64,000 bases of DNA. It comes from Hahella sp050299855 (lineage in GTDB: Bacteria; Pseudomonadota; Gammaproteobacteria; Pseudomonadales; Oleiphilaceae). Location: contig JBNKWQ010000005.1 of the NCBI GenBank assembly GCA_050299855.1, positions 62,001 to 126,000 of the forward strand, written 5' to 3'. The notes below the pieces were generated by a model that saw nothing but the letters and a program-made list of their open reading frames with translations, was not told where the DNA came from and made no database searches. The translations under genes and the position numbers were made by a program. Shown piece after piece: positions 41,503 through 50,750 of the stretch (its first letter is position 1; each line of letters starts with the position of its first letter).

Positions 41503-44500
41503 TTACCGGATGCAAACCTCTTGGGTGATGATTTCCACGGCTTTGGCAAATTCCAGGCGATCAATTAACTGGTCCAACCTGTCGAGGTCTGAAGTAGACA
41601 ATATTGAGGATAAGGGGGCACGAAGTTCCTGGTAAAGTGTGCATCCGGCAATATTTTGTTCCTGCAGGTAGTTAATCAATAGTTGGTACTTGACCGGATT
41701 CAGAGTATTTGTTTCCAGCTCGGCTTTGGAGTCTTCCTCCACATCTGCAAGCCAGTCTTGTGCCGCCTGTATCAAGGCTTCAAGGTCTTCCCGTACCTTG
41801 GTGAAATTGGCCAGTGTGGTCTCGGCAGTGACCTGCGGCATGGACTTTTCCGCCACCAGTGCCGTTTCCACCAGACGCTTTGCGCCTAATGTACCGCTGG
41901 AACCCCGCAGAGTGTGCAGCGTTCTGGCTGCATCTTCATTCGCCCCCTGGTTAAAGGCCTGTTCGGCTGCCACCAATTCTTGCGGCCATCTCAGGATAAA
42001 GTCTTTGACCAGGGCGATAATCTGGCTTTTTTGTGTGGGTCCCAGCTGCATTAACTGGGTGAGTTGGCTGGGATCAAATATTTTCGGTCGTTCATGGTCC
42101 TGTTTCTGTGCAGGGGCTGGTCCGGCTTTGTGAGATGCAGATTGTTCGACGGGCTCCGGAGTGCCGTCGTCCGGCTGAGCGACATTAGTCTGAAGTGGAG
42201 ATTTTGAAATAGTATTTTCAGCACTATCGGCTTCAGGAGCTGACAAATACTTTCTCAGCAGGGACAGTAATTCCTGGCTGTCCACAGGCTTGCCAATAAA
42301 GTCTGTCATTCCAGATTCAAAGCAAAGATTGCGTTCCGAGGCCAGTACCCCGGCGGTCATAGCAATGACCGGAATTGATAATTGCAGTTCTTCCCTAATC
42401 AGCCGGGTGGCCGTAAATCCATCCATGACCGGCATCTGCACATCCATGAGCACCAGATCATAACGGGTTGGATCAGCCTGCAACCTATCCACAGCCTGCT
42501 TGCCGTCAAAGGCACATTCGATATTGGCACGGGTAGCCGTCAGTAATCCCTGCGCCACTACGCGGTTGAGTTCATTGTCTTCCACCAGAAGTATGGTTTT
42601 ATCGGAAAAATCGGGTGCCTGGGTAGTGCCAGGTGTCGGTTTTAACTCCCTCTGGGATTCCGCCAGCAGGCAGTTGAACAAAGTGGAAGCGGTAACCGGT
42701 TTCAGCAAGATATCTTTTACCTGACCCAGGGGAATCATCTTCTCTACAGTGGGCCGGTCAAAGGCACTGACCATGAGATAGATGTTGGCATCCTTGCATT
42801 CCGGCAGATTCTGAAGTGCTTTAATCGTTTCAAGGCCATTCATGCCCGGCATCTTCCAATCTACGAGAATTTCCTCATAGTACTGGTCGGCGCGGGCACG
42901 ACGGGGAATCATTTCCAAGGCCCTCTGCCCTGATTCCACCAGATCCACCCGACAATTCCAGGCATTCAGCAGGCTGCCCAGATAGTCCCTGAGCCTGGGA
43001 TTATCATCCACCACCAGAATGGTTTTGTGGCCCTCCAGGCTGCGATCGTTATTGTTGCGGTGATTCGATTCAGAGACGCCTAAAGGCAGTGCAAAAGTAA
43101 ATTGACTACCTTCACCCAGTTGACTGCTTACTGAAATTTGCCCTCCCATCATCTCAATTAAACGCTTGCTGATGGTGAGTCCGAGGCCGGTGCCGCCATA
43201 TTTACGGGTCGCGGAACTGTCTGCCTGGCGAAAGGGAGTGAATAGCAGGCCCAGCTGTTGTGGGCTCATGCCTATGCCCGTGTCGGAGACGCTGAAGCAT
43301 ACATTGGCAATGTTTTCTGATTGGTCCAGCAACCTTACTTTGACAATGATTTCGCCATGTTCGGTGAATTTCACTGCATTACCGGTCAGGTTTATCAATA
43401 TCTGCTCCAGGCGGACACTGTCTCCGCTCAGGCGCAAAGGTAGCTGGGGTTCCACATCAACAATCAGTTCGACATCCTTGTCGCCGATATTAACCGACAT
43501 CAGATTGCCGATATTGGCCATCAACTCATCCAGTTGAATACTGACATTTGTGATTTCCAGTTTGTTGGCTTCGATTTTCGACAGGTCGAGTATGTCGTTG
43601 ATGATGTTAAGCAGAGACTTGCCCGAGCTGTGTATCATTGCCAGGTAATTTTCCTGCTCCCGCGTCAGGATTGATTGCGTCAACAATTGGGACAGTCCAA
43701 TAATGGCGTTTAACGGGGTACGGATTTCATGGCTCATATTGGCCAGGAATTCGCTCTTGGACTGGCTGGCCTGTTCCGCAAGTTCCTTGGCGTGGGATAG
43801 CTCCAGCTCGGTACGCTTTAACGGGGTAATATCCCAGTTCATGCCCACCATGTGGTCTGTATTTCCCGTTTCATTGGTAATTCTGGTTGCTGCTGCCTGG
43901 ATATAAAGAATATCGCCGGTTGGCAGCACGACTCTGAACTGAGTACGGAATTCAGTCTTGCCTGCCAGCGCTTCCGCCAGCAAGGCTTCCGTGGGTCCAA
44001 TGTCGTCAGGATGCAGTCTATGGCGCCACATTTCATAGGTCATGGATCCTCTCTCGGGGTCGATGGCATAGAGCCTGTACATCTGGTCGTCCCAATACAG
44101 TTCATTAGTGCTAAGGTTCCAATCCCATATACCCATGCCGATCGCGTCAGCGGCCATACCCAGACGCTGATTCAACGCACTGATCTCTTCAGCTTTCTCT
44201 CGCTGTTCGCTGATGTCCGAAACTTGACCAATAAGATAGGTGGCATTTTTGTATTTCATCCGAGTGCTTTTAACTTCCGCCCAGACGGTTTCACCCTCGC
44301 TGGTGACAAAACGCATGTTGTACAAAAGTTGGTCAGCCCGTTCCTCAATCAGTTCATATTTGTGTCGCAGCGCCATTTCAAGGTCATCGGGATGGGTGAG
44401 CTCACTGGTGGTTTTGCCGATCAACTCGGCCTCAGAGTCATATTTCAGCAGGTCCAGCATATAGCGGTTGGCTCTCAACAATTGCCCCTCCGCGTCGGAG

Positions 44501-45438
44501 AGTGTCAGGCCAGTACCCACAAGATTGAACATATCCTCAAAGCGGGCTTCGCTTTCTTCCTGGCGTAACCGGCGTTCGCGCAATTGTTGCAGCAGTAGTG
44601 CCAGCAGGGAGGGCAAGAGAGCTGCCGCTGCCATGGCAATCCACAGTTGTTTAGTCGTGCCGGTTTCCAGCAATGTCGGTGAATATTGCTTTAACAGCAT
44701 TAGCAGGCTGCCTGTCAGAAGAATGCTTGCAGTGGCAGTGACGGCGACCACAAATACAGTGTCAAAGACAGCTACAATCGCCAGAAGAGTGGCAATAAAT
44801 ATAAAGGGGAAAACGGTAATGTAACTAAAGCCGACCGCAATCCCGCTGATGCTTGTGACCATGATGAAGAGACGGATTAGAACAGTAGGACGTGCGACCT
44901 CCCTGAGTTTACTACCTGAGTAGAGCAATCCTGGGATTGCCAGCACCAGCATGCCGACCACATCTCCCAGCCACCAGTTTTCAAAGACCGATATCCAGCG
45001 AGTGCCGGTATTGAGGTAAACACAGGTGCTGCCCAGTACAGCCCCAACCGGAGCGGCGATGCTCAGGTACAGCAGGAAGAACTTGATCACCTCTTCTACC
45101 GGCAAAGGGTCTTTATTCCAGGACACCAGGTGATTGACCAGGGTAGCACCTACCACCACTTCAATCAGGTTCGCAATACTAGTCCCGGCTGAAAACCACA
45201 GGCCGTGCCCATGCAACATATTCACGCCAAGATTGCATAGCAGGGCCACTGAGGTAGTGAACCACCATTGCCGTGGCTGGGATCGGATCAGTATCAGCAC
45301 CAGATAAATATTGGCGAACCAGACGAAGGTAACATTGGAGGTGACCTTCGCCAGCTCCATACTGCCATAGGCCAGTAGGCCAAACATCAGTCCATGCAGG
45401 AGCCTTATAGGGAAACTGGTAGGGTTTATCCCGTTCAT
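41503..45438 (-). CDS. MASE1 hybrid sensor kinase with two PAS, two receivers and Hpt
   Basis: 1311 residues. MASE1-type membrane sensor (about 10-300, eight or so helices); PAS domains at about 325-440 and 445-560; HisKA FLANMSHEIRTPLNAIIGLS (His near 585); ATPase with NLTGNAVKFTEHGEI and GTGLGLTIS; receivers at about 825-940 (DWKMPGMNGLE) and 965-1085 (LMDVQMPVMDGFT); Hpt domain with LHTLRGSSGTLGA near 1180. A complete BarA/EvgS-like phosphorelay in one chain. It is followed upstream by a receiver-GGDEF gene 15 bases away, its probable output partner. Confidence 0.92.
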   Translation of the reverse strand: MNGINPTSFPIRLLHGLMFGLLAYGSMELAKVTSNVTFVWFANIYLVLILIRSQPRQWWFTTSVALLCNLGVNMLHGHGLWFSAGTSIANLIEVVVGATLVNHLVSWNKDPLPVEEVIKFFLLYLSIAAPVGAVLGSTCVYLNTGTRWISVFENWWLGDVVGMLVLAIPGLLYSGSKLREVARPTVLIRLFIMVTSISGIAVGFSYITVFPFIFIATLLAIVAVFDTVFVVAVTATASILLTGSLLMLLKQYSPTLLETGTTKQLWIAMAAAALLPSLLALLLQQLRERRLRQEESEARFEDMFNLVGTGLTLSDAEGQLLRANRYMLDLLKYDSEAELIGKTTSELTHPDDLEMALRHKYELIEERADQLLYNMRFVTSEGETVWAEVKSTRMKYKNATYLIGQVSDISEQREKAEEISALNQRLGMAADAIGMGIWDWNLSTNELYWDDQMYRLYAIDPERGSMTYEMWRHRLHPDDIGPTEALLAEALAGKTEFRTQFRVVLPTGDILYIQAAATRITNETGNTDHMVGMNWDITPLKRTELELSHAKELAEQASQSKSEFLANMSHEIRTPLNAIIGLSQLLTQSILTREQENYLAMIHSSGKSLLNIINDILDLSKIEANKLEITNVSIQLDELMANIGNLMSVNIGDKDVELIVDVEPQLPLRLSGDSVRLEQILINLTGNAVKFTEHGEIIVKVRLLDQSENIANVCFSVSDTGIGMSPQQLGLLFTPFRQADSSATRKYGGTGLGLTISKRLIEMMGGQISVSSQLGEGSQFTFALPLGVSESNHRNNNDRSLEGHKTILVVDDNPRLRDYLGSLLNAWNCRVDLVESGQRALEMIPRRARADQYYEEILVDWKMPGMNGLETIKALQNLPECKDANIYLMVSAFDRPTVEKMIPLGQVKDILLKPVTASTLFNCLLAESQRELKPTPGTTQAPDFSDKTILLVEDNELNRVVAQGLLTATRANIECAFDGKQAVDRLQADPTRYDLVLMDVQMPVMDGFTATRLIREELQLSIPVIAMTAGVLASERNLCFESGMTDFIGKPVDSQELLSLLRKYLSAPEADSAENTISKSPLQTNVAQPDDGTPEPVEQSASHKAGPAPAQKQDHERPKIFDPSQLTQLMQLGPTQKSQIIALVKDFILRWPQELVAAEQAFNQGANEDAARTLHTLRGSSGTLGAKRLVETALVAEKSMPQVTAETTLANFTKVREDLEALIQAAQDWLADVEEDSKAELETNTLNPVKYQLLINYLQEQNIAGCTLYQELRAPLSSILSTSDLDRLDQLIDRLEFAKAVEIITQEVCIR

Positions 45439-45453
45439 GGGAATAATGGTCCT

Positions 45454-46404
45454 TCAATTGGGGGTGGCTAGTCTTGTTGAGTCCTTGAATTGATCAAAAG
45501 CAATGGCTTGATTACGACCACGGTCCTTCGCCAGGTACAGACCCTTATCCGCCAGCGCAATGAGTTTTTCCAGAGAGGTAACCTCACTGTTATCCATGGA
45601 GCTGACTCCGATACTGACAGAGATATAAGGACTGGTTGGAGATGACTTGTGGGAAATCTTCAGTGACTGTATAGATTCGCAGATAAACTCTCCATAGGCG
45701 AGAGCTTTCGCGGTAGTTGAGTCAGGCAATATTACTGCTATCTCTTCACCACCATAGCGAGCGGCAATTTCACCTGCCCGGCCAGTGGATTCCCGGATGG
45801 CATTAGCTACTTGGATCAGGCAGCTGTCCCCGGCCTGATGCCCATAACTGTCATTGAATAGCTTGAAATGATCTATATCGATCATGGCGAGTGCCATTGT
45901 CCCGCCGTGGCGTAAATGGCGACGCCATTCCTCTTCCAGTTGCTCATCAAAAAAACGGCGATTGTAGAGCTTGGTCAGCCCGTCATGATTAGCGATAAGA
46001 CGCAGCAAATCGGTATGTCGCTTTGCTTTCAGGTGGGCGGTAATTCGGGCTTTTGCCAGCTTGGTGTTGATCGGTTTGGTGATATAGTCCACTGCGCCAG
46101 CTTCCAAAGCCCTAAGTTCATGTTCTTCGCAGCTTTGGGCCGTGACGAAAATGACGGCTGAACCTTCGGTGGCGGGGTTTTGTTTCAACTGTCGGCAGAC
46201 GTCAAACCCGGAGATTCCCGGCATGTTGATATCCAACAGGATCAGATCCGGATTTCTTTCCCGGGCAAGCGCCAGGCCTTTTTCGCCATCAGTCGCGAAT
46301 ATCACCTCTGCCTCTTCCTGCAGAACAGTATTGAGCAACTTGATGTTATCCACACTGTCATCAACGACCAGGATGAGCCCGTCATTGCCTTTATTTGAAA
46401 GCAT
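45454..46404 (-). CDS. Response regulator with diguanylate cyclase domain (REC-GGDEF)
   Basis: 316 residues. Receiver (about 10-125) with the phosphoacceptor in LILLDINMPGISGFDV; GGDEF domain (about 145-305) with active site RYGGEEIAVILP. The inhibitory site position, usually RxxD, reads RAGE, so c-di-GMP feedback may be weakened. It begins the two-gene unit with the MASE1 hybrid kinase, which should control its phosphorylation. Confidence 0.9.
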   Translation of the reverse strand: MLSNKGNDGLILVVDDSVDNIKLLNTVLQEEAEVIFATDGEKGLALARERNPDLILLDINMPGISGFDVCRQLKQNPATEGSAVIFVTAQSCEEHELRALEAGAVDYITKPINTKLAKARITAHLKAKRHTDLLRLIANHDGLTKLYNRRFFDEQLEEEWRRHLRHGGTMALAMIDIDHFKLFNDSYGHQAGDSCLIQVANAIRESTGRAGEIAARYGGEEIAVILPDSTTAKALAYGEFICESIQSLKISHKSSPTSPYISVSIGVSSMDNSEVTSLEKLIALADKGLYLAKDRGRNQAIAFDQFKDSTRLATPN

Positions 46405-46710
46405 AATAATGCCGCTGGGACTTTGCTGATATCTATAATAAGCCTAGTCGAAAATCGTGTTAACGCCATTGACTGCGGGGTGAAGATTCCCCGTTATCCG
46501 GATAGTCAATTAATGGCTGATTCATTATGATCGGTTGATAACAAAACTTCTCTTTATATATGCCCAGACAACTATGGACTACATTCAGATTAACTCCTCA
46601 GAAGGATGCCATTGTGAGCTGGGAAGAGCTGCTGCTATCTGGGTGCTGGCTGCTATTAGGGTGGTCCTTGGCAGTAAACCGTCGGGAATAGAACCGGTTC
46701 TGAAGAGGCT
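46405..46710. other. Intergenic region, nothing recognised
   Basis: About 306 bases upstream of the REC-GGDEF gene and downstream of the sulfur-transport genes. Open frames here run antisense into the YeeE gene and have no family resemblance. No terminator or repeat is evident. Confidence 0.4.
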
Positions 46711-47124
46711 TCAGACCTTGATAGGAAACCTTTTTTCCAGCCACATGCCCGCCATCATTGCGACAACAAACAGCAGGGATTCCGGCCGCAAATAAGCCAG
46801 GCTGGATATCGCCGGACCCGGGCAATAACCATAAAGCCCCCATCCGATACCAAATATCGCCGCCCCCATGATTAGACGACGATCAATGTCGGTATTCAGT
46901 GGCAGTAAAAATTGAGGTGCCAACAGAGGGGCGGACCGTTTCTGAACCAGGTAAAAGCCAATAAAAGTCGTCATAACGGCCCCACCCATCACAAATACCA
47001 GGGCAGGGTCCCAACTGCCGAAGAAATCAAGAAAGCCGAGCACTTTATGAGTGTCGGTCATGCCGGACACCGCCAGACCGAGTCCGAACAGAGTGCCGCA
47101 AAGTAATGCAATTAACTGAATCAT
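46711..47124 (-). CDS. pmpB: YeeE/YedE-family sulfur transport protein, second half (DUF6691-like)
   Basis: 137 residues with four hydrophobic helices. The conserved motif GYCPGPAISSLAYLRPE (about 105) carries the Cys that passes thiosulfate or related sulfur species in YeeE. It follows the other half-size YeeE protein by 21 bases; the two together equal one full YeeE, as in PmpA/PmpB pairs controlled by BigR. Confidence 0.83.
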   Translation of the reverse strand: MIQLIALLCGTLFGLGLAVSGMTDTHKVLGFLDFFGSWDPALVFVMGGAVMTTFIGFYLVQKRSAPLLAPQFLLPLNTDIDRRLIMGAAIFGIGWGLYGYCPGPAISSLAYLRPESLLFVVAMMAGMWLEKRFPIKV

Positions 47125-47145
47125 GACATTGTCCTCTGTAGGATA

Positions 47146-47571
47146 TCAGGCCGAGATCAGATGGCGGGTGATGAATACGGTAATAATACCGGTAGCCATA
47201 AATGTCAGCGTGGCACTGATAGATCTTGGTGACCGACGGCCTATGCCACAGACGCCATGGCCGCTGGTACAACCATTACCCATGCGAGTGCCATAGCCTA
47301 CCGCCAGGCCGGCCAGCAATATCAGCAGCCAGTTTTGACCTCCGGATTCAGGCACCGGAATACTGAACAGATAATGCGCAAAGATAGGCCCCAAAATCAT
47401 TCCCGACAGAAATACCAGCCGCCAGGACCGATCCTGTTCAAAGACGGCGCTCCAGCAAATTCCGCTGATGCCGGTCATACGTCCAAGCAAGCCCAGCATC
47501 AGCACGGCCGCCAATCCGATCAGTACCCCGCCCAATAGCGGCAGGGTAAAATCAAAAGACATCTCCATCAC
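47146..47571 (-). CDS. pmpA: YeeE/YedE-family sulfur transport protein, first half
   Basis: 141 residues, four helices. The family motif GTRMGNGCTSGHGVCGIGRRSPRS lies near residue 95, with two cysteines for sulfur transfer. The start (GTG 47571, then ATG) is uncertain by a few codons. Between bigR and the second YeeE half in a three-gene unit. Confidence 0.84.
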   Translation of the reverse strand: MMEMSFDFTLPLLGGVLIGLAAVLMLGLLGRMTGISGICWSAVFEQDRSWRLVFLSGMILGPIFAHYLFSIPVPESGGQNWLLILLAGLAVGYGTRMGNGCTSGHGVCGIGRRSPRSISATLTFMATGIITVFITRHLISA

Positions 47572-47589
47572 AATGTGCCCTCAGTGGTA

Positions 47590-47913
47590 TCAATGACAAT
47601 AAAGCTCTTTCAACACGGTAATCACCCTTTGTGCGGCATCACCTGCAAGCTGGTAATAAATCGTTTGGGCTTCCCGTCGGGTTTTCACCAGTTGCGCCTT
47701 ACGCAATGCCGCCAGGTGTTGTGACAACGCCGACTGACTTAGAGGCACAACCGCGTTCAGTTCACCCACCGTCATCTCCTGGTCTAGGAGAGTACAAAGA
47801 ATCATCAGCCGGTTTTCGTTGGCCATCGCCTTAAGCAGGGCAGCGGCTTCTTTGGCATTGGCAGACAGGTCAGCCGCGGATAGGTCTTGTGGGTCCAATA
47901 GGCTAGCCTCCAA
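47590..47913 (-). CDS. bigR: ArsR-family repressor, BigR/YgaV/SqrR type
   Basis: 107 residues, apparently from a TTG. Winged helix with LMILCTLLDQEMTVGELN and SQSALSQHLAALRKAQLVKTRREAQTIYY. Two cysteines, in LMILCTL and at the C-terminal ELYCH, match the redox pair that senses persulfide/H2S in BigR. It should repress the two YeeE genes until reactive sulfur accumulates. No beta-lactamase-like persulfide dioxygenase gene accompanies it here, unlike Xylella/Agrobacterium bigR loci. Confidence 0.85.
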   Translation of the reverse strand: MEASLLDPQDLSAADLSANAKEAAALLKAMANENRLMILCTLLDQEMTVGELNAVVPLSQSALSQHLAALRKAQLVKTRREAQTIYYQLAGDAAQRVITVLKELYCH

Positions 47914-47930
47914 TAAGAGTAGTGCATTAT

Positions 47931-47946
47931 ATTAGTATATTCTAAT
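47931..47946. promoter_or_regulatory. BigR-type operator
   Basis: ATTAGTATATTCTAAT is an AT-rich inverted repeat (ATTAG/CTAAT) just upstream of bigR, overlapping the likely promoter and resembling known BigR operators in composition and symmetry. Confidence 0.6.
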
Positions 47947-48209
47947 TTAGCAATATCTAAAAAATAAATGGTTAAATTTCATTCAAACACTTGGACTTAA
48001 GTCTTAGGTGAAAATACTTAGGATGGCGAGGCGGGTTTATTCACAAAATCTATACCCAGTATCGATAATATATATTTCATTTATTGTCCTCCATTCAATA
48101 GACTTCTCTCCGAACCCTGTCCTCCAGGACGAATCGTAAGGCCATAACATCTGAGTCGTATACGCAGAGTGGTCAAAGTTAAGTGCTTATATCTTGAGGA
48201 TTCAGCATT

Positions 48210-49811
48210 ATGTCACAGTACACACAAGACATTGACGCCGTAGCCAACCTGAAAAACGCCAACGGCAAAACCTGGGATGCTATCAATCCTGAATCTGCAG
48301 CCCGTATGCGTGCACAGAACAAATTCAAAACCGGTCTGGATATCGCAAAATATACTGCTGGTATCATGCGTCGCGACATGGCTGAATTCGACAAAGACAA
48401 AACCAAATACACTCAGTCCCTGGGCTGCTGGCATGGTTTTGTTGGTCAACAGAAGTTGATCTCTATCAAGAAGCACTTTGGCTCAACAGAACGTCGTTAT
48501 CTGTACCTTTCTGGTTGGATGGTAGCGGCTCTGCGTTCTGAGTTCGGCCCTCTTCCTGACCAGTCTATGCACGAGAAAACGGCTGTTGCTTCTCTTGTAA
48601 AAGAGTTGTACACATTCTTACGTCAAGCTGACGCGCGTGAACTTGGTGGTCTTTTCCGTGAGTTGGACAAAGCACGTGAAGCTGGTGACTCTACGAAAGA
48701 AGCTGAGATCCAGGCACAAATTGATAACCACGAAACGCACGTTGTGCCAATCATTGCTGACATCGATGCTGGTTTTGGTAACGCAGAAGCGACTTACCTA
48801 ATGGCTAAGCAAATGATCGAAGCGGGTGCATGTGCACTTCAAATCGAAAACCAGGTTGCTGACGAGAAGCAGTGTGGTCACCAGGACGGTAAAGTTACTG
48901 TTCCTCACGCGGACTTCCATAACAAGCTACGTGCTCTACGTTATGCTTTCCTTGAGCTAGGTGTTGATGACGGTGTAATCGTTGCACGTACTGACTCTGA
49001 AGGTGCCGGCCTAACTAAAGAAATCGCTGTTGTTCAAGAGCCAGGCGACCAAGGCGACGTTTACAACTCTTACCTGGATGTTGAAGAAGTTGCTCCAGAA
49101 GATACCGCTGAAGGTGATGTACTGATCAGCCGCGGTGGCAAGCTGGTTCGTCCTAAGCGTTTGCCTTCTGGTCTGTATCAGTTCCGTCAAGGTACTGGTC
49201 ATCAGCGTTGTGTGTTCGACTGTATCGAAGCCATCAATGCCGGTGCTGACCTACTGTGGATAGAAACTGCAATCCCAACTGTTCACGAAATTAAAGGCAT
49301 GATGGACGACGTTCGTAAAGTTCACCCAAATGCGAAACTGGTATACAACAACTCTCCATCTTTCAACTGGACTCTGAGCTTCCGTCAACAGACTTATGAT
49401 GCATGGAAAGCAGAAGGTAAAGACGTTTCTGCCTACGACCGTGACCGTTTGATGAGTGCTGACTACGATGATTCCGAGCTGGCTGCGGCGGCTGATGCTC
49501 GCATCAAGACCTTCCAGGCGGATTGTTCACGTGAAGCGAACGTATTCCACCACCTGATCACTCTGCCTACCTATCACACGACAGCATTGTCTGTTGATAA
49601 CCTGGCGAAAGAGTACTTCGGTGAACAGGGCATGCTGGGTTACGTTTCTGGCGTGCAGCGTAAGGAGATCCGTCAGGGTATCGCTTGCGTTAAACACCAG
49701 AACATGGCTGGTTCTGACCTTGGCGATGACCACAAAGAGTACTACGCAGGTGAGATGGCGCTGAAAGCCGGTGGTGCGAAAAACACCTCCAATCAATTCA
49801 ACAACATCTAA
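48210..49811 (+). CDS. aceA: Isocitrate lyase, long form
   Basis: 533 residues, the length of the Pseudomonas/Vibrio long subfamily. Catalytic loop QKQCGHQDGKV (here DEKQCGHQDGK, about residue 225), metal-binding IADIDAGFGNAEATY and the NNSPSFNWTLSF motif are present. It cleaves isocitrate to glyoxylate and succinate, needed for growth on acetate, fatty acids or alkanes. Codon use is unusual: a middle part (about 48780-49260) uses CTA for leucine repeatedly while flanks and neighbours prefer CTG. Three 19-bp repeats follow the stop, and a tail of a second aceA lies 0.8 kb downstream. Confidence 0.95.
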   Translation: MSQYTQDIDAVANLKNANGKTWDAINPESAARMRAQNKFKTGLDIAKYTAGIMRRDMAEFDKDKTKYTQSLGCWHGFVGQQKLISIKKHFGSTERRYLYLSGWMVAALRSEFGPLPDQSMHEKTAVASLVKELYTFLRQADARELGGLFRELDKAREAGDSTKEAEIQAQIDNHETHVVPIIADIDAGFGNAEATYLMAKQMIEAGACALQIENQVADEKQCGHQDGKVTVPHADFHNKLRALRYAFLELGVDDGVIVARTDSEGAGLTKEIAVVQEPGDQGDVYNSYLDVEEVAPEDTAEGDVLISRGGKLVRPKRLPSGLYQFRQGTGHQRCVFDCIEAINAGADLLWIETAIPTVHEIKGMMDDVRKVHPNAKLVYNNSPSFNWTLSFRQQTYDAWKAEGKDVSAYDRDRLMSADYDDSELAAAADARIKTFQADCSREANVFHHLITLPTYHTTALSVDNLAKEYFGEQGMLGYVSGVQRKEIRQGIACVKHQNMAGSDLGDDHKEYYAGEMALKAGGAKNTSNQFNNI

Positions 49812-49850
49812 CCAGTTCTATAATATCTAACCAGTTTTACAACATCTAAA
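49794..49850 (+). repeat. Three tandem 19-bp repeats spanning the aceA stop
   Basis: Units CAATTCAACAACATCTAAC, CAGTTCTATAATATCTAAC and CAGTTTTACAACATCTAAA are directly adjacent. The first encodes the aceA C terminus (QFNNI) and stop; the others are noncoding copies. Confidence 0.85.
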
Positions 49851-49866
49851 CTGTAGGCTGGCATTG

Positions 49867-49896
49867 AAAAAGGCGACTTTCGAGTCGCCTTTTTTG
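49867..49896 (+). terminator. Intrinsic terminator of aceA
   Basis: AAGGCGACT and AGTCGCCTT form a stem with a TTCG tetraloop, followed by a T-run; an A-run precedes it. A textbook Rho-independent terminator. Confidence 0.9.
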
Positions 49897-50055
49897 TATC
49901 GGTTCAGAAGGGCGTAAACTGCAACTCCCTAGTCTAAATTGATCGATACTATTAATCTGATAATCTAACTATTAGTGATCTGACGAATAGATTAATCCGA
50001 CAGTTAAATTGTATGCAGGCACAATGTTAATTGTGTTGCCATGGGCGAGAAATCA

Positions 50056-50619
50056 ATGACCGAAACACCCTCATACCTTCAAGATGCGAAAAGCCTGTTG
50101 AGCAAAGACGGCTTTACAACGAGTAATGTCTGGTACCACGGAACTTCTTCAGTCCTGGTTTCTTCAATTCTGGAAACAGGTTTGAAGCCTTCCGGTGATC
50201 AGGCGCTGAACCAGGCCACCAAGAAAACCATGGCCACTATCGGCAATACCTATACCGAGAGCATTGAGCCGATCTTTATTTCCCCCTGCCGTGAAATCGC
50301 CTATTACTGGGCGCAGCAAACGGTGAAGCGTCGCGGACATCGCTTTTCTGAGGACGAACAGCCTGTCGTGATCGGTATCGAACTGCCACCAGAGCTATCC
50401 AGCCAGGTCAAACCTGATGTCGGTGCAGTGAGTTTGCTGATGTTAGACGAGGGCGAGCGGTATCTTGCTTTTCTAGCCAAACTTTATGAGCAAAATAATG
50501 TGGGGCCTTTAGATATCAACCTGCGGAAAGCCGATCGGATGGACTATCTGCGTAAACTCGGCCTGGGCTATTACCAGGACGCCATTGACGCGAAATATGT
50601 CAGTATGATTACGGAATAA
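50056..50619 (+). CDS. ADP-ribosyltransferase-fold-like protein, uncharacterised
   Basis: 187 residues from ATG 50056 (ATG 50041 also in frame). The segment VWYHGTSSVLVSSILETGLKPS matches the first strand-helix of PARP/KptA-type transferases, where the His of HGT contacts NAD. FISPCREIAYYWAQQ fits the second motif (strand then Y/S-x-A helix), and a late acidic patch (LMLDEGER) could supply the third catalytic residue. If so it would be an H-Y-[ED]-type enzyme, but target and activity are not predictable. It lies between aceA and the tail of another aceA, with its own untranscribed leader. Confidence 0.6.
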   Translation: MTETPSYLQDAKSLLSKDGFTTSNVWYHGTSSVLVSSILETGLKPSGDQALNQATKKTMATIGNTYTESIEPIFISPCREIAYYWAQQTVKRRGHRFSEDEQPVVIGIELPPELSSQVKPDVGAVSLLMLDEGERYLAFLAKLYEQNNVGPLDINLRKADRMDYLRKLGLGYYQDAIDAKYVSMITE

Positions 50620-50624
50620 ATCAC

Positions 50625-50729
50625 TGGGCGACTGTGGCAACGGCCATGGATGACGATAACAAAGAGTGCTTCTATGGTGATGCCGCATTGAAAGCGCTTG
50701 GTAAAAACAACGCCATGAACCAGTTCTAA
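50625..50729 (+). pseudogene. Stranded 3' tail of a second isocitrate lyase gene
   Basis: 35 codons ending in a stop read ...DDDNKECFYGDAALKALGKNNAMNQF, which aligns with the end of the intact AceA (GDDHKEYYAGEMALKAGGAKNTSNQF). No upstream part is left; the frame runs back into the ADP-ribosyltransferase-like gene. Its final bases AACCAGTTCTAA resemble the repeat unit after the intact aceA stop. Confidence 0.78.
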
Positions 50730-50750
50730 CTCAAATTAAACTCGGAACAT

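Noticed and set aside
43852..44568. 238-codon plus-strand open frame
   Set aside because: Lies antisense within the PAS and kinase part of the hybrid kinase gene 41503-45438 and shows no family resemblance; a shadow frame.
46535..46843. Open frames on both strands upstream of the REC-GGDEF gene
   Set aside because: They overlap the YeeE gene end in other frames and have no recognisable content.
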